From assembly GCA_018287875.1 (NCBI GenBank), contig JAGVVL010000002.1, positions 5,828,001 through 5,892,000 on the forward strand: 64,000 nt of DNA, written 5' to 3'. Source of the stretch: Nigrospora sphaerica (Eukaryota > Ascomycota > Sordariomycetes > Amphisphaeriales > Apiosporaceae). The notes beneath the pieces were generated by a model that was not told the origin of the DNA, did no database searches, and was given only the letters and a program-made list of their open reading frames with translations. The position numbers and the translations under genes are program-made. Each line of letters begins with the position of its first letter. Position 1 is the stretch's first letter. Positions 39,603 to 50,910 of this stretch are shown one piece after another.

Positions 39603-42590
39603 ATGGAAAAACACGACGACGACGGCCAGCAGGGCCAGCAGCTGCAGCAGCTGCTGCAGGAGCCGCCCCAGGGTAGGTACTGACTTATCTACGGCCCTGC
39701 CTTCTCCCCTACTTCTTCTCCCTTCCAACCTGTGGATATGACATGTCTGCCGTCGCCGAGGACAATGGGCAGCGCCGCCCCCACTGCACATAGCCCACGT
39801 CAAGCAGACAACGTGCGTCGCGCCCGACATATCCTGCTTGGCCCAGGATTTGGAGGCGGTATTGCATTCGTCGGACCCCAGTGCCCATGCTGTGCCGCCG
39901 TGCCGCGCGCCCTCCGTTGCCGTGCCTCCCGTCCCCTTTGTTCCGCTCTCAACCGCATCGGCTGACACGCTCTCGACGGACCCGTAGGCAGCTCCCACCA
40001 GGCCCCCGAACAATCTGCCCAGCATGCAAAGCCTCCCGAGGCCGCCCCAGCAGTTCGCTTTGCGTCCAAGGTGGAGGAGTACGATCCCGAACAGGGCCGC
40101 TCGAGCTTCGAGCCCACGAAACCGGCTGCATCTCCCGAACCCCAAGTAGCCACGCCCGAGCAGATACAGGCCCTGTCCAACACTCTGAAGCTCCAGGGCG
40201 AGCGCATGAAGAATTACTCATTTGAGCCCTTTTCCCTGCCACCCTCCAGAGTACGTGCCCGGTCTTTTGTTACTGCTCTACCCCGATTTGATAGGATTTG
40301 CGCGGCCCCATGGTTTCTTTTTCCCCCTGGGTGCGACGGAAGGCGGCCCCGTCGGGTTGGGCTGGCAAACCGTGAAGTTGCGCGTGTCGCTTTCCCCCGT
40401 CGCAAGGTTCCCAAAGTCTCACGGCTTTGTACTCGCGCCATCCCTCCCTATCTCTCTCCCGCAACGCTCCTAGGGGTGTTCCTGGCGATGTATGACGTAG
40501 CTGGCTGACCGTAGGTTTACAGGTTCCCTCGCACGAAGACTCGCCGGGTGCCACTCCGCAACACACGCATACCAATAGCCCGGTCGGGCGCCAGTCGCCC
40601 GCAATGAGCCCTCGACCGGAGATTGCGTCACCCCCCTTGACACCTGCGGGTACCAGCGGCCCCGAGCCTTCCGGAAGCCGAGGCCTCAAGCCCGGACAAG
40701 CGAGCGAAGGGACCTTCGACACCCCGCAAGCCATTACACCGCAGGCTAGCGGTCAGGGAGGCTCGGCACCTGTGTCTCCTCGAATCCCGCTCCCGCACCG
40801 CCCCAGATCCGAGGAACCTGTTTCGCGCCAGCGACCTGTGTCGGGCGAGCAAGAACGCGGGGCCGGTGCCCACCGCAGAGGCATGTTCTCTGTCGGGCCA
40901 TCGGGAGCCGGATCGGTCCCTGGGTCTAGAGAATCGAGTCCCTCTAGGCTTAGCGCTAGTCAGTTCTACTCGCGGCCCTTCACACCCGCTGGCGATGTCA
41001 ACGACCCCTACGCTGCGAACAAGCGGGCACCCCAATCCAAAAATGCCGGGCACATCGACCAAAGATTCGTCTTCAGTCGTAAAAAGGGCAAGGCGTCTCC
41101 GGGGTCCTCGACCACTAGCCTCCAAAAGACCGAGAAGAGCGAAAAGCGGCATTCAGGGTTGTTGGGTGTGCTGAACAAGGGCAACCATGATCTCCAACCT
41201 ACGGGCAGCGAGTCCACCTCACACAGTCGACATTCGTCCATGACCGATCTCAGGAGGTTTTTCAAGGTCGGAGGAAGTAGCAAGAGCATCAAGAAGACGG
41301 CCTCGCCTGGCGGCTCGAAGCTAGCTACGTCATCCTCGAGAGCATCCGTGCATCAGGTTCCCTTTGCCGAGGACCACGGTTTGACGTCCAAATACGGCAA
41401 GATTGGCAAGGTTCTGGGCTCGGGTGCAGGTGGTTCCGTCAAACTCATGAGGCGAAACGAAGACAACACCGTCTTTGCTGTCAAAGAATTCCGGCCTCGC
41501 CATACGTACGAGAGCGAGAAGGAATACGTCAAAAAGCTCACGGCCGAATTCTGCGTTGGATCCGCTCTCCATCACGGCAACATCATCGAAACCTTGGACA
41601 TCGTTCAAGAAAAGGGGAAGTGGTACGAGGTGATGGAATACGCTCCCTACGACTTGTTTGCCATAGTCATGACAGGCAAGATGTCGAAGCAGGAGATCAC
41701 TTGTTGCTTCCTCCAGATCCTCAGCGGCGTCACCTACCTACACAGCATGGGCCTTGCGCACCGAGATCTGAAGCTGGATAATGTGGTGGTTAGCGAGCAT
41801 GGCATCATAAAAATCATCGACTTCGGCAGCGCCCACGTTTTCAGCTATCCCTTTGAGAGTGGCATTGTTCCTGCGTCGGGTAAGCCCGAAGCCCATTCAT
41901 CGCCACTGGCTGCCAAGTGCCAACTAACACAATCCAGGTATCGTCGGTTCTGACCCCTATCTCGCTCCCGAAGTCTACGAGGAGCGCAAATATGACCCTC
42001 AGGCTGTGGACATTTGGTCGCTGGCAATCATCTTCTGTTGCATGTCGCTTAGGAGGTTTCCGTGGAAGGTGCCTCGCATGTCAGACAACAGTTACAAACT
42101 TTTTGCCTCGGAGCCCACGCCTGGGCACGATCCCAAGAAGCTCATACTCCCCGCCCCGCGAACCACGGGTGAGGAAGAAAAGGCGCCACAGCAGGCCTCC
42201 GAGGAGAAGGAGAAGGCGGACGATAAGCAGGGCCAGCAAGAACAGCAGAAACCGACCCAGGCCGAGAAACCCGAGAAACCCGAGAAATCCGAAAAGCCCG
42301 AGGCCCCGGCATCTACTTCGGCAGCGACCAGCACGGCGTCGCAGAGCGCTCAAGGCCAAAAGGAGGTCATCCGAGGCCCCTGGCGCTTGCTTAGGCTGCT
42401 TCCTAGGGAGAGTCGGCACATCATTGGCCGGATGCTGGCCATCAACCCCCGAGAGCGAGCCAAAATGTCGGATATCCTGGAGGAGCCCTGGGTCTCGGAC
42501 ACGGTCATCTGTAGACAGATCGCGCCCGGCCAGGTGATCAATGCCGAGGACCACACACACATCCTTGAGCCTCCTGCCCCCAGCAAGTAG
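39603..42590 (+). CDS. Serine/threonine kinase, HAL4/SAT4-like (NPR/HAL family), 4 exons
   Basis: This is a 780-residue kinase of the fungal NPR/HAL family, most like HAL4/SAT4, which in yeast stabilises K+ and nutrient transporters at the plasma membrane. Exons are 39603-39672, 39988-40250, 40523-41879 and 41938-42590. The 5' introns are long (315 and 272 nt). The N-terminal 400 residues are Ser/Pro/Gly-rich and disordered, beginning with a Gln-rich patch. The kinase domain runs from about 400: G-loop [12 protein letters not shown], Lys in FAVKEF, catalytic HRDLKLDN near 524, DFGSAHVF near 544, and SDPYLAPE across the last intron. A roughly 80-residue acidic Lys/Glu/Pro insert splits the C-lobe before [18 protein letters not shown] and the terminal EEPWV helix. 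The family is clear; HAL4 orthology rather than a sister kinase is likely, not proven. Confidence 0.88.
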
Positions 42591-43628
42591 GTCAAGGGTT
42601 GCTGAAACGAGGTGAGAACAAAAAGAACAGCGCGTTGTCGGGGATCAAGGCAGGGCACGGGCGCCTTGCGGGGAAAGCATTTGGATTCTCGTTCCCATTC
42701 GGGATAAGCAGCAGTACTTAAACAGAGGGGTCAAGCGGGGACTTGCGTTACGATATTATAATTTTGGCTGCAGGAAGTTGGGTATCATTTGCTTCACGTC
42801 GGCGTTGGGTGGAGCCATGAGTGTTTCTTATACTTACCAGCGGGATACAGCGGTATAGACCATGGGAGACTACATTCGACATTGTCATCATCACAAGGAG
42901 CGGCAGCTGAAGGATGACTGGGCCGACGGGGACGGCACAGAGTGGCTCACAAGACTAGACGCTGTCCTGATTCCTTCGGTCAATAGAGTTTACGATGTAT
43001 CGATGTCCTATTCACCACCCACTCAAGTGAGCCATTATGTGTGGAAATCCGTACACGATTGCCTGCCTAAGAAAAAGTACCTAAGCGAGTACATGTGATG
43101 CGGGTGATTCTTGAGTATTTGTATCTTGGGCCGGTGGAGACGTTTGTAGCTGCACCAGCCGGTAGTTCGTCGATTGTCGATACGAGGTAAAAAACGGATG
43201 GTCACGTTCGCCACGATAGTAGGTCCAGGCGCCGCGTGGATGACGGGCGGGTTGGGCCTCAGCCCAAGTTTAAAAACAGATGGGAAGAACTGGAGCGGCG
43301 TATAATGTACATGATCTACAAATTCAACGGGCAGAGACCTACTTTAAGTAGGATGTAGGTTAGCGGTGTTGCAACTGAGATCCAGAGCCATTGCCGGGCT
43401 AGGCCGGGCGGAAAGCTTGGGCCAACTCGTCGGCGAAATTGTTAGCCGACAAGAAAAGTGAGAGATCCTTGCTCCTTCGACCTTCGAGAGCTTTCTCTGC
43501 CCCAGTACAAATCGCGATAGCCTCACCTTTCCCCCAAGCCCCAGGTAGTTCTCGTCTTCTCTTCCTCACCTCCCGCCCGTTTTCTACATACCGGATTTCC
43601 GTCGCCTCCCGCACCTAATTCGTCCAAA
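42591..43628. other. Intergenic between kinase and HSP10 genes
   Basis: No gene is supported. It includes the kinase 3' UTR and, from about 43500, a pyrimidine-rich stretch just before the HSP10 ATG. I looked for heat-shock elements (alternating NGAAN) and saw no convincing array. Confidence 0.45.
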
Positions 43629-44215
43629 ATGGTGAGTGAGAAGCTCTGCGCTGCCTGTCGCCCGCTTCCCCCCGCTCTTTGTGCCTCGCTGGTTCACGGA
43701 GCGGCCTCGGAAGTCGTGCCGAGCCACGAGCAACCGGACTAACGAAGACTTTTCCAGGCCACCACTCTGCGATCGATCAAGCACCTCGTCCCTCTGCTGG
43801 ACCGCGTCCTTATCCAGCGGGTCAAGGCCGAGAGCAAGACGGCCAGCGGCATCTTCCTGCCCGAGTCGAGCGTCAAGGAGCTCAACGAGGCCAAGGTTCT
43901 CGCCGTCGGCCCCGGTGCCCTGGACAAGGACGGAAAGCGCATGCCCATGGGCGTTTCGCAGGGCGACCGCGTGCTGATCCCTCAGGTAAGTCGGCTCTCT
44001 GCCTGCCCCGTGGCGTCGCAGGCAAGACGCGCGCATGCTAACCCCCGGTTCTTCCAGTACGGCGGCTCGCCCGTCAAGGTCGGCGAGGACGAGTACCACC
44101 TCTTCCGCGACAGCGAGTAAGTCCTACCCCCGTGGCGCGACACGCCGTCAAAGGGTACCGAACGGTGGCTGACAGTCGACCCCGCAGGATCCTGGCCAAG
44201 ATCAACCAGGACTAA
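43629..44215 (+). CDS. HSP10: Mitochondrial 10-kDa chaperonin (HSP10/GroES), 4 exons
   Basis: This is a 105-residue co-chaperonin that caps HSP60 in the mitochondrial matrix. Exons are 43629-43631 (ATG only), 43758-43985, 44058-44116 and 44188-44215, all in phase. The intron right after ATG has GTGAGT...TTCCAG. The protein reads ATTLRSIKHLVPLLDRVLIQ, then the mobile loop segment RVKAESKTASGIFLPES, AKVLAVGPGALDKDGKRM, GDRVLIPQYGGSPVKVGEDE and the C-terminus ILAKINQD. Length and every block match the family. The N-terminal residues form the uncleaved basic targeting segment usual for HSP10. An AATAAA follows 70 nt after the stop. Confidence 0.96.
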
Positions 44216-44285
44216 ATATACCCGACACGATGTTCACGAGACCTCAACCATGTATCATATGAGTGTATTAAAAAACAAGAAGTGT

Positions 44286-44291
44286 AATAAA
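44286..44291 (+). terminator. Polyadenylation signal AATAAA of HSP10
   Basis: A canonical AATAAA lies 70 nt after the HSP10 TAA in an A/T-rich context, a plausible 3'-end signal. Confidence 0.55.
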
Positions 44292-45395
44292 ACCTTGGGG
44301 GCCGACATTTGCATGGAGCGATGGGGAATTCAGGTGCCCGGTTCTGGTGCCAATTCGAGGAGTCGGAAATCGTCCTGAGCTAGCTTGAATGCGGTCATGA
44401 CGGACTGCCCTGGGCGACACGTCCGCAATACTCAGAACCAATTCTCCTCTCTTGAACATCTCGACTTCTGCTTCACGATTGGGTGGGTGGCAAAGCCGAT
44501 TTGCCATCCAATTCAGTAGCGCTGGGGTGGCCAGCTAGCACTGGGGCCCGAGCTTGCTCTCATGCTTTTTGTTCTGGCCAAGACGGAGGGTGATGGCACA
44601 TTCTGGCCGACCCCTCTTCAGCGCCGTCTTGGGGGCAGAATATGCGTGGTTTGCTGCTCAGCTGCAGTGCCACGTCGGAAGGCCGGCGGCTCGTCCAGTT
44701 CCGCGGCGACGTAGGGGGGCGCATCTACTGCAAGCAGCCCCTTGGCCATGGCCCTCTACACTACATATATACCTCTTACATACGTAAGTAGTAGGTACCT
44801 AATGTATAGTATCTACGCGCAGCCAAGGACGCGCCGTGGCGAATCGATGGACACCGGCCGAGTCTCGGTTATAGTGTGTTCTATAACTGTTCGGAGGAGC
44901 TCACCCTGGTCGTCGGCTAAGAGCTCGGATCGCACAGGGCTTGGCTCGACTGAGGGCTCTCTTTCCCCGGATCCGTTGCCACAGAGAGCCAACCAAGGGC
45001 GGATCCGACGGGACCGGTTATCAGCTTGAAACGAGCAGGGGGGGCGGCAGATTGGATCTGACAGATCCGATCAGACGAAAGCTGCATGTTCCTTCGGGTG
45101 TTTCGAAACAGGCGCCGCGGGGCATCCCTAAGCGCCTCGCCCGTTTCCCCCTTTGGGGGCCCTTTTTAATGGCCTAGATGGCTTCCCTCCAGGGGTCGAG
45201 CAAACAACCATTGCACAATGCGGCCCCGCCAACAATCGCATCAAAGAAATGAACCGCTACCTGCCTTACCTACCGGCCTGGCCGTCTGCGAGGCCCGAGA
45301 TGCATGGCAACCGGACCCCGGACAGAAGAGCAAGGGACAGCGCACCTTATGCGTCGCTCACCCCGAGACGGGTATGAGTAGAGAGCATTGAGATT

Positions 45396-45530
45396 TCTCT
45401 CTCTCTCTCTCTCATGGGACCTGGTGAGGAGGAGGGATGGATGAGAAGGGGGCGTGAGGGGAGGGCAGCTTGGGGGCTCTGGTGCCAGAGCTCGCTTCCA
45501 TCCATCCATCCATCCCATCCATCCCATCCC
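45396..45530. repeat. Microsatellites: (TC)n and CCAT/CCCAT
   Basis: There are two simple repeats: nine TC units at 45396-45413, and an imperfect CCATCCATCCCAT series at 45497-45530. Confidence 0.85.
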
Positions 45531-46227
45531 AGCCCATCGTCCCACGTACCAACAAGGGGCTGCTGCATGGCGCGCTCTCTCTCGCATCCGTCTATCCTCC
45601 AGGTACATAACCGCCCGTCGTATAATTAGTGCCCGCCCACTCACACCCACCGTCCTTCTCCTGGTGAGCAACCAACAGAAACCCGAGCGCGGAGTCGCCA
45701 CCATCATCACCGGCATTCTTATTTGCTTTTCGGCCGGGTGCCTGCCGTGGGATTCGGAACTTGCATGTACGTCGGCCGTGCCAAGGAAGAAAACCAAGAC
45801 CCGGCGGGCACGCATGAGCTGTTGTCCGTCACGTCTCCCTTAGACCAGCCACCCATGGAACCAACAGCCGGTCCCGTTCATATAAGCCAACAAGGCCTAC
45901 TCTCTGGGTATCGCTCTATTTCGCTCCCTTCAAACCAGGCCCTCTTGTCGGCTTGCCCTCTGATACCCTGGTTGCCATCATGCCAGGGGCTGCATTCGTT
46001 CGCCCTTGAAATCCGTATACTTTCTCTCGGCCCTCTCGCGCCCTACAAGTACAGAGCTGGTTTCTGCAGGTCTTGCCTTGAAACGACACGCCAACACATC
46101 TCCATCCCTCCTTTCTTCAGTCACTCCTTCAGTCATTCCTTTCGCAATATCGCACGCTCACTCTGGACGCTGGAAAGCCATCACTCTTGCATTCTCAAAA
46201 TCGTTGTTGCCTCACGACCTTCTCAAC

Positions 46228-47415
46228 ATGAAGTCCGCCTTCTCTTTTCTCTCCGGCTTGGCGTTGACCAACGCCCACAGCCTGTTTTCTACTCTGTACA
46301 TCGACGACAAGTCGCAGGGCGATGGCACTTGCGTTCGGATGAACCTGGACGGAGCCCACAGCACCGATCCCGTTGCCAGCCTGTCGAGCGACGACATGGC
46401 GTGCGGTATGCCTGCTCGTCCCGCCCATGACTTTCCCTGTCTATCCCACGGCTAACCCGTCTCTTCTACAGGCAAGGACGGACTCCAGGTAGTCAAATAC
46501 GAGTGCCAAGCTGATGCGGGCTCGAAGCTCAGTTTCGAGTGGCGTGAGTATCCCGACAAGGCCCAGCCCGGCGCCATCGACATCTCCCACAAGGGCCCCT
46601 GCGCCGTCTACGCCAAGCAGCTTGACGGCAGCAACTCGGCCGCCGGCCCCGGATGGTTCAAAATCTGGGAGGAGGGGTACGACAAGGCGGCCGGCAAGTG
46701 GTGCACCGAGAAGCTGAACGACAACGATGGCCTCCTGTCTGTCAGTGTGCCCGAAGGCCTGCCCACGGGCTCCTATCTCTTTCGGCCCGAGCTGCTCGCC
46801 CTCCACGAGGCCGACAAGGGAGACCCGCAGTTCTATGTCGGATGTACCCAAGTCCGAGTTCGCGGTTCGAGCGCGGGGGCTTTGCATGTCCCGTCCGAGT
46901 ACAGCGTCTCGATCCCCGGCTACGTCAAGGCCGGCGAGCCGAGCGTGAGCTTCAACATCTACCAGCCCAGGTGGCCGTACACGATGCCGGGCCCCAAGGT
47001 GTTTGCCCCGGCCGCCTCCACCACGCCCTCCAAGGCGGGCAAGATTGCCCTCGCCCCTGCGGTTGGTGGCCAGATGGCCGCCACGGACGGCGTGCCGGAT
47101 AACTGCCTGCTCCTTAACGGCAACTGGTGCGGCGTCGAGGTCCCAAGTTACTCCACCGAGGACGGCTGTTGGGCGTCGTCCGAGAACTGCTGGACCCAAA
47201 CCGACGCCTGCTACGAGTCGGCGCCCCCCACGGGCAGCCAGAACTGCGGGCTCTGGGAGAACAAGTGCCAGGGCATCGTCGACGCCTGCGACGCTGGCAA
47301 GTTCCAGGGGCCGCCCAACAAGGGCGCTAAGCTTCAAGCTCGGGAGTCCGTCGCCCAAAGAAGTGTTTCTGGGCGCCGCCAGACCAAGAAGAGCCGCTTG
47401 GGCAGATGGCTCTGA
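46228..47415 (+). CDS. Secreted AA9 lytic polysaccharide monooxygenase with Cys-rich tail, 2 exons
   Basis: This is a 373-residue copper enzyme of family AA9 (formerly GH61), which oxidatively cleaves cellulose or related glucans. Exons are 46228-46405 and 46472-47415; the intron is GTATGC...CTAACC...TACAG (66 nt). The signal peptide MKSAFSFLSGLALTNA leaves His17 as the mature N-terminus, the first ligand of the histidine brace. The second ligand is H99 (IDISHKGPC). The axial tyrosine is Y181, in QFYVGC, with Q179 and H171 in their usual second-sphere places. The core ends near residue 200-230. A roughly 90-residue Cys-rich segment (about 290-365, 8 Cys) and a basic tail follow. No CBM1 or GPI signal is evident. 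AA9 is confident; substrate cannot be told. Confidence 0.9.
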
Positions 47416-48667
47416 ATACCCTCGTGATTGCGTACCATCCGCCAATCACCGCACCCTCGAAAGCTATTTTGGACCATGAGGGGGCCGACTGGAAAGGACG
47501 GGAAGCAGATCCACGGCGCCAACCTGCCGGGCAGAGAGACCACACGGTTCGAGTTTCGCTTCTTCATGGCAACCCGAAAGTTGCTAGCTGTTTTACATAG
47601 GTGACATATGAATCGGTTTGTACAAATTTTGACAATAGCCCTTGCTACCTTTTTGGGGTTCTATTTGCGTCAACGAGACTGCCGCCCCGCAACGAAGATG
47701 AACCCGTTGTAAGCGTACTCGCCGTTTCTTGGTCTCCCAGGCGTAGCTGCTGAGATGGATACATTGTCCTGCACCTGAGACGGAAGGGGCGGGTCCTGTT
47801 AGTGTCCGCCGACCTGACGTTCTCGAGCTGGATGATTCACGGAATTTTGGGGTACGCTTGAGCTACGGTACCCGTAGAGGGCTCCGGGATAGGAGGAATA
47901 AAAGGTTTCCCAGGTAATTGACGAATCAAAGGGTCCGGTCTTAGACCTGTAATAGGCACGTTGCTGGCGTAGTTGGTCGCATCCCGGGGAGTTGCTACTA
48001 TGATGCTTCCAATGGCTCTGCACATGCACTTCGCATGGTTTTGACGCAGCCTGCGTGAATGTGTATTCATTTCAAGTTCAACACAGGCCCGTGGGGACCG
48101 TTGAAGGCAATGACTATTGCCCGATTTATGAAAGAGCTCCTGCTTTAATCGATGCCAGTCACGCTGCTTGGGACGCGCTGTACTTCTGTAAGTTGGATGT
48201 AGTTAGCGTGCGGAATGCCTCCATGGGTAGAGGACCGTCACCGCCGTCGATTATGAGTTGAGAAAGCCCTCATAGCGTGGGGTCCCGGATCGCTACCTCC
48301 ATTACGAACGCGATATCTGTCGCAGTCTGCAAACACATCGACTTTTGACTTACGCTGGAAGTAGGTACCTACCTGGCTGCTGGAAAGCAAGAGCAAGCGG
48401 GACCATGAAGTCTGGGTGGGGCCTGCAGAGCTCCCAAGGCAGCTATTACCCTGGCTCGCCTGGCTAGGTACATAGGTACGTAAGAAAGTACCCTGGCTGC
48501 TAGACTGGGGACTGTTTCTAGTACCAGCTGTCCCAGCCGCGGCTTTCCATTGATCATCTTTGACTTCTCTTCTTGTCACAGCCCTGTCGCCGTTGCACAC
48601 GGTGCCAGGCTGCTATTGTGTTGAATTGTACCATACCATTGGCGTCAGGTACTCGTTAGTGTATACA
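47416..48667. other. Intergenic between AA9 and BRE2-like genes
   Basis: No gene is supported. A GTAGGTACCTACC palindrome is at about 48361-48373, with related copies at 48465-48485. The rest is 3' UTR of AA9 and promoter of the following gene. Confidence 0.45.
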
Positions 48668-50485
48668 ATGGCGACCGAAGAAGAATCCCCGCGAAAAGGC
48701 ACGCCGCCTCGGGCCTCGAGTCCTGCCGTTGGCTCTTCCTTGCCGCAGAAACGCACCTTCGAGGACGACCATGTGCCCGCCGTTTCTTCGCCGCTCAACC
48801 CCAATCCCGACGTGAAAACACCCAAGACCCAGTCGCAGGACGATTTAGCAAACATGGGCCAGGGGAAGCGCACCAAGAAGGAGTCGCTTAAGAAGCGCGA
48901 GTCCAAAGGCGTTGCTGTCGCTGGCCCCGATAGCCCCAGCGCCAGAGCCACTCCCGACCCGAAGCAGAAGGACAAGGAGAAGGAGATACCGCCGCCGCAT
49001 CCGCCGCCGCAAAACGATTTCTCCCCATTGCGATACAAGCTTGCGCCGCCGAAACCGACTGACTTCGAGCCCGCCCGCGGACCCGTCTTTACCCATCATC
49101 ACGACGTCCCCGCGCCTGACGGGTCCACGATACAGTTTCACGAGACCTCGGATCATGTGTACAACAAGAAGAACTACCATTATCTCCACTGCATCGCCGA
49201 CCCTGCATTTCCCTCATCCTTTTACTACCGCCAGACGGAGCCCGAACCGTACGGCGCCCACATAAGCTTTGAGGATGCGGCCACCCACATGTATCTGGAC
49301 CAGTCTGGACGCCATATCACGACTGACAAGGGCTTCCGGATGGCGCGGGCCAACGTCGCCGTGCGGCAGGGTCGGTGGTACTGGGAATGCAAGATCACGC
49401 GCGGCACGGTGAAGGGTTCCGAGGGAGCAAAGCCCGAGTCGCATGGCCACGTGCGCATGGGGTTCGCCCGGCGCGAGGCTTCTCTGGACGCCCCCGTCGG
49501 CTTTGATGCCTACAGCTACGGAATCAGAGACGTCGCGGGCCAGAAGGTGCACATGTCGCGGCCCAAGGACTTTTTCCCGCCGGGGGAAGACATTACAGAG
49601 GGCGACGTCATCGGCTTGGAGATCCAGCTGCCCTCGGAGAATTTGCACCGAAAAATCGTGCAAGGACAGTTCAACCCGGCCGTCGACCTGCTGGCCAATG
49701 AACCCCCCAGCGCCGAAGGCCCGAATATCGTACGGGACCGTATACCCATCCGCTTCAAGGCACATATATACTTCGAAAAGATCGACTACCATATGACCAA
49801 GGAGCTGGAGGATCTGATGAACCCATCGGGAGCTATCACGAATAAGACAGCCGAGACGCCCAATCCGGTCCACAGGGTGCCCGCGTTGCGCACCCTCCCC
49901 AATTCGTACATCAGGATCTACAAGAATGGCGTGTTGATGGGCACGCCTTTCACGGATCTGCTGGCGTTCCTTCCACCTGCCTCCAAACCACAGGCCCAAG
50001 TTGGTGCGCGGGAAGGTATGGACGACGGTATGCTGGGATACTACCCAGCCATTAGCGTATTCCGCGGCGGCGCTGCCGAGGTGAATTTTGGCCCTGACTT
50101 CTGGTATCCGCCACCGAATTACGGCGAACCCTCCAACACAGGCGGGGGCGTGCCACAGGAGGCAGAGAAGAGTGGCCAAGATGACGCGGCAAAGAACGAA
50201 GATACCGAGATGGCGGGTACCGAGAACGGCACCGTGACGGTGGCCCCCGCCAGCTCGGGCCAGGAAGAACACGAAAACAAAGAGGAAATGCGACCCGTGG
50301 CGGAGCGATACGACCAGCAGATCGTCGAGGACATCGTGGCAGATATCGTTGACGAGGTCGACTTCTGGATGCAGGACGGCGGGCGCGTTATCGACCGTAC
50401 CGGCGGCCGGGACGAGAAGGCCGACGTCACGGTGAGCATGGCACCAGGACAGGCCGAGATTAAGGAACTGGTTCAGGACGATTAG
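48668..50485 (+). CDS. BRE2: SPRY-domain COMPASS subunit, BRE2/ASH2-like
   Basis: This is a single-exon 605-residue nuclear protein of the Bre2/ASH2L type, a subunit of the Set1/COMPASS complex that methylates histone H3 K4. The N-terminal 150 residues are Pro/Ser/Lys-rich with basic nuclear-localisation-like clusters (GKRTKKESLKKRES). The SPRY domain starts near 194 (YGAHISFEDA) and includes GRWYWECKITRG, HVRMGFARREASLDAP and FDAYSYGIRD. It then resumes after a loop with IRIYKNG and YYPAISVFRGG. An amphipathic helix at about 547-570 (QQIVEDIVADIVDEVDF) matches the DPY-30/Sdc1-binding motif of ASH2L. The last part is acidic. A start at 48668 gives MATEEESPRK; there is no upstream in-frame ATG. 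Orthology is well supported by SPRY plus the DPY-30-binding helix. Confidence 0.88.
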   Translation: MATEEESPRKGTPPRASSPAVGSSLPQKRTFEDDHVPAVSSPLNPNPDVKTPKTQSQDDLANMGQGKRTKKESLKKRESKGVAVAGPDSPSARATPDPKQKDKEKEIPPPHPPPQNDFSPLRYKLAPPKPTDFEPARGPVFTHHHDVPAPDGSTIQFHETSDHVYNKKNYHYLHCIADPAFPSSFYYRQTEPEPYGAHISFEDAATHMYLDQSGRHITTDKGFRMARANVAVRQGRWYWECKITRGTVKGSEGAKPESHGHVRMGFARREASLDAPVGFDAYSYGIRDVAGQKVHMSRPKDFFPPGEDITEGDVIGLEIQLPSENLHRKIVQGQFNPAVDLLANEPPSAEGPNIVRDRIPIRFKAHIYFEKIDYHMTKELEDLMNPSGAITNKTAETPNPVHRVPALRTLPNSYIRIYKNGVLMGTPFTDLLAFLPPASKPQAQVGAREGMDDGMLGYYPAISVFRGGAAEVNFGPDFWYPPPNYGEPSNTGGGVPQEAEKSGQDDAAKNEDTEMAGTENGTVTVAPASSGQEEHENKEEMRPVAERYDQQIVEDIVADIVDEVDFWMQDGGRVIDRTGGRDEKADVTVSMAPGQAEIKELVQDD

Positions 50486-50910
50486 CCATGCTTGCCCTGA
50501 GCCACTTATACAATACGTGTAGCGAGTCGAGATATAGAGTGCCCCGGACACGGCGGTCGAGTTGACGAGGCCGGCCTATATGTCACCTATTATTATGCGC
50601 TCCCCAGCTGACTGGGAGGTACCGCAGTCCTACGAAGCCGTCCGATTACACTTATCAAGCCAATAGCAATACCGTCAATAGGAACCGATTCAAGCTCGAC
50701 AAATTTGTGTACGCAATGTGCGAAGGGGAATTCGTTGCTGTACTTTTTTCTACGTGGCAGGCTCGCTAAGATCGTAAGCTCCCGAAAAAAACATAAGACT
50801 CCAATTACTTCATTCCGTCGTAACGCCGTTCGTGCCCAAACCAAAACCAGGCCAATTTTTGATAGGGACGTGGGTATCATCTCGTGCAATCATCAAACCC
50901 CGGAAGCCCG
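50486..50910. other. Convergent gap (425 bp)
   Basis: This lies between the BRE2-like 3' end (+) and the 3' end of the unrecognised TM protein (-). No gene is seen. Confidence 0.5.

Larger units (their letters stand above)
44216..46227. promoter_or_regulatory. Intergenic, promoter side of the AA9 gene
   Basis: No gene is supported. It contains a (TC)n run at 45396-45413 and a CCAT/CCCAT repeat at 45497-45530. A TATA-like CATATAA near 45879-45885 is about 345 bp before the AA9 start, and the leader from about 46090 is CT-rich. CreA-type SYGGRG hexamers occur but are too frequent by chance in GC-rich DNA to call. Confidence 0.45.

Noticed and set aside
46441..47445. Minus-strand 334-codon frame
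   Set aside because: Antisense of the AA9 enzyme; no signal peptide or domain.
49214..50551. Minus-strand 445-codon frame
   Set aside because: Antisense of the BRE2-like gene; no domain despite length.
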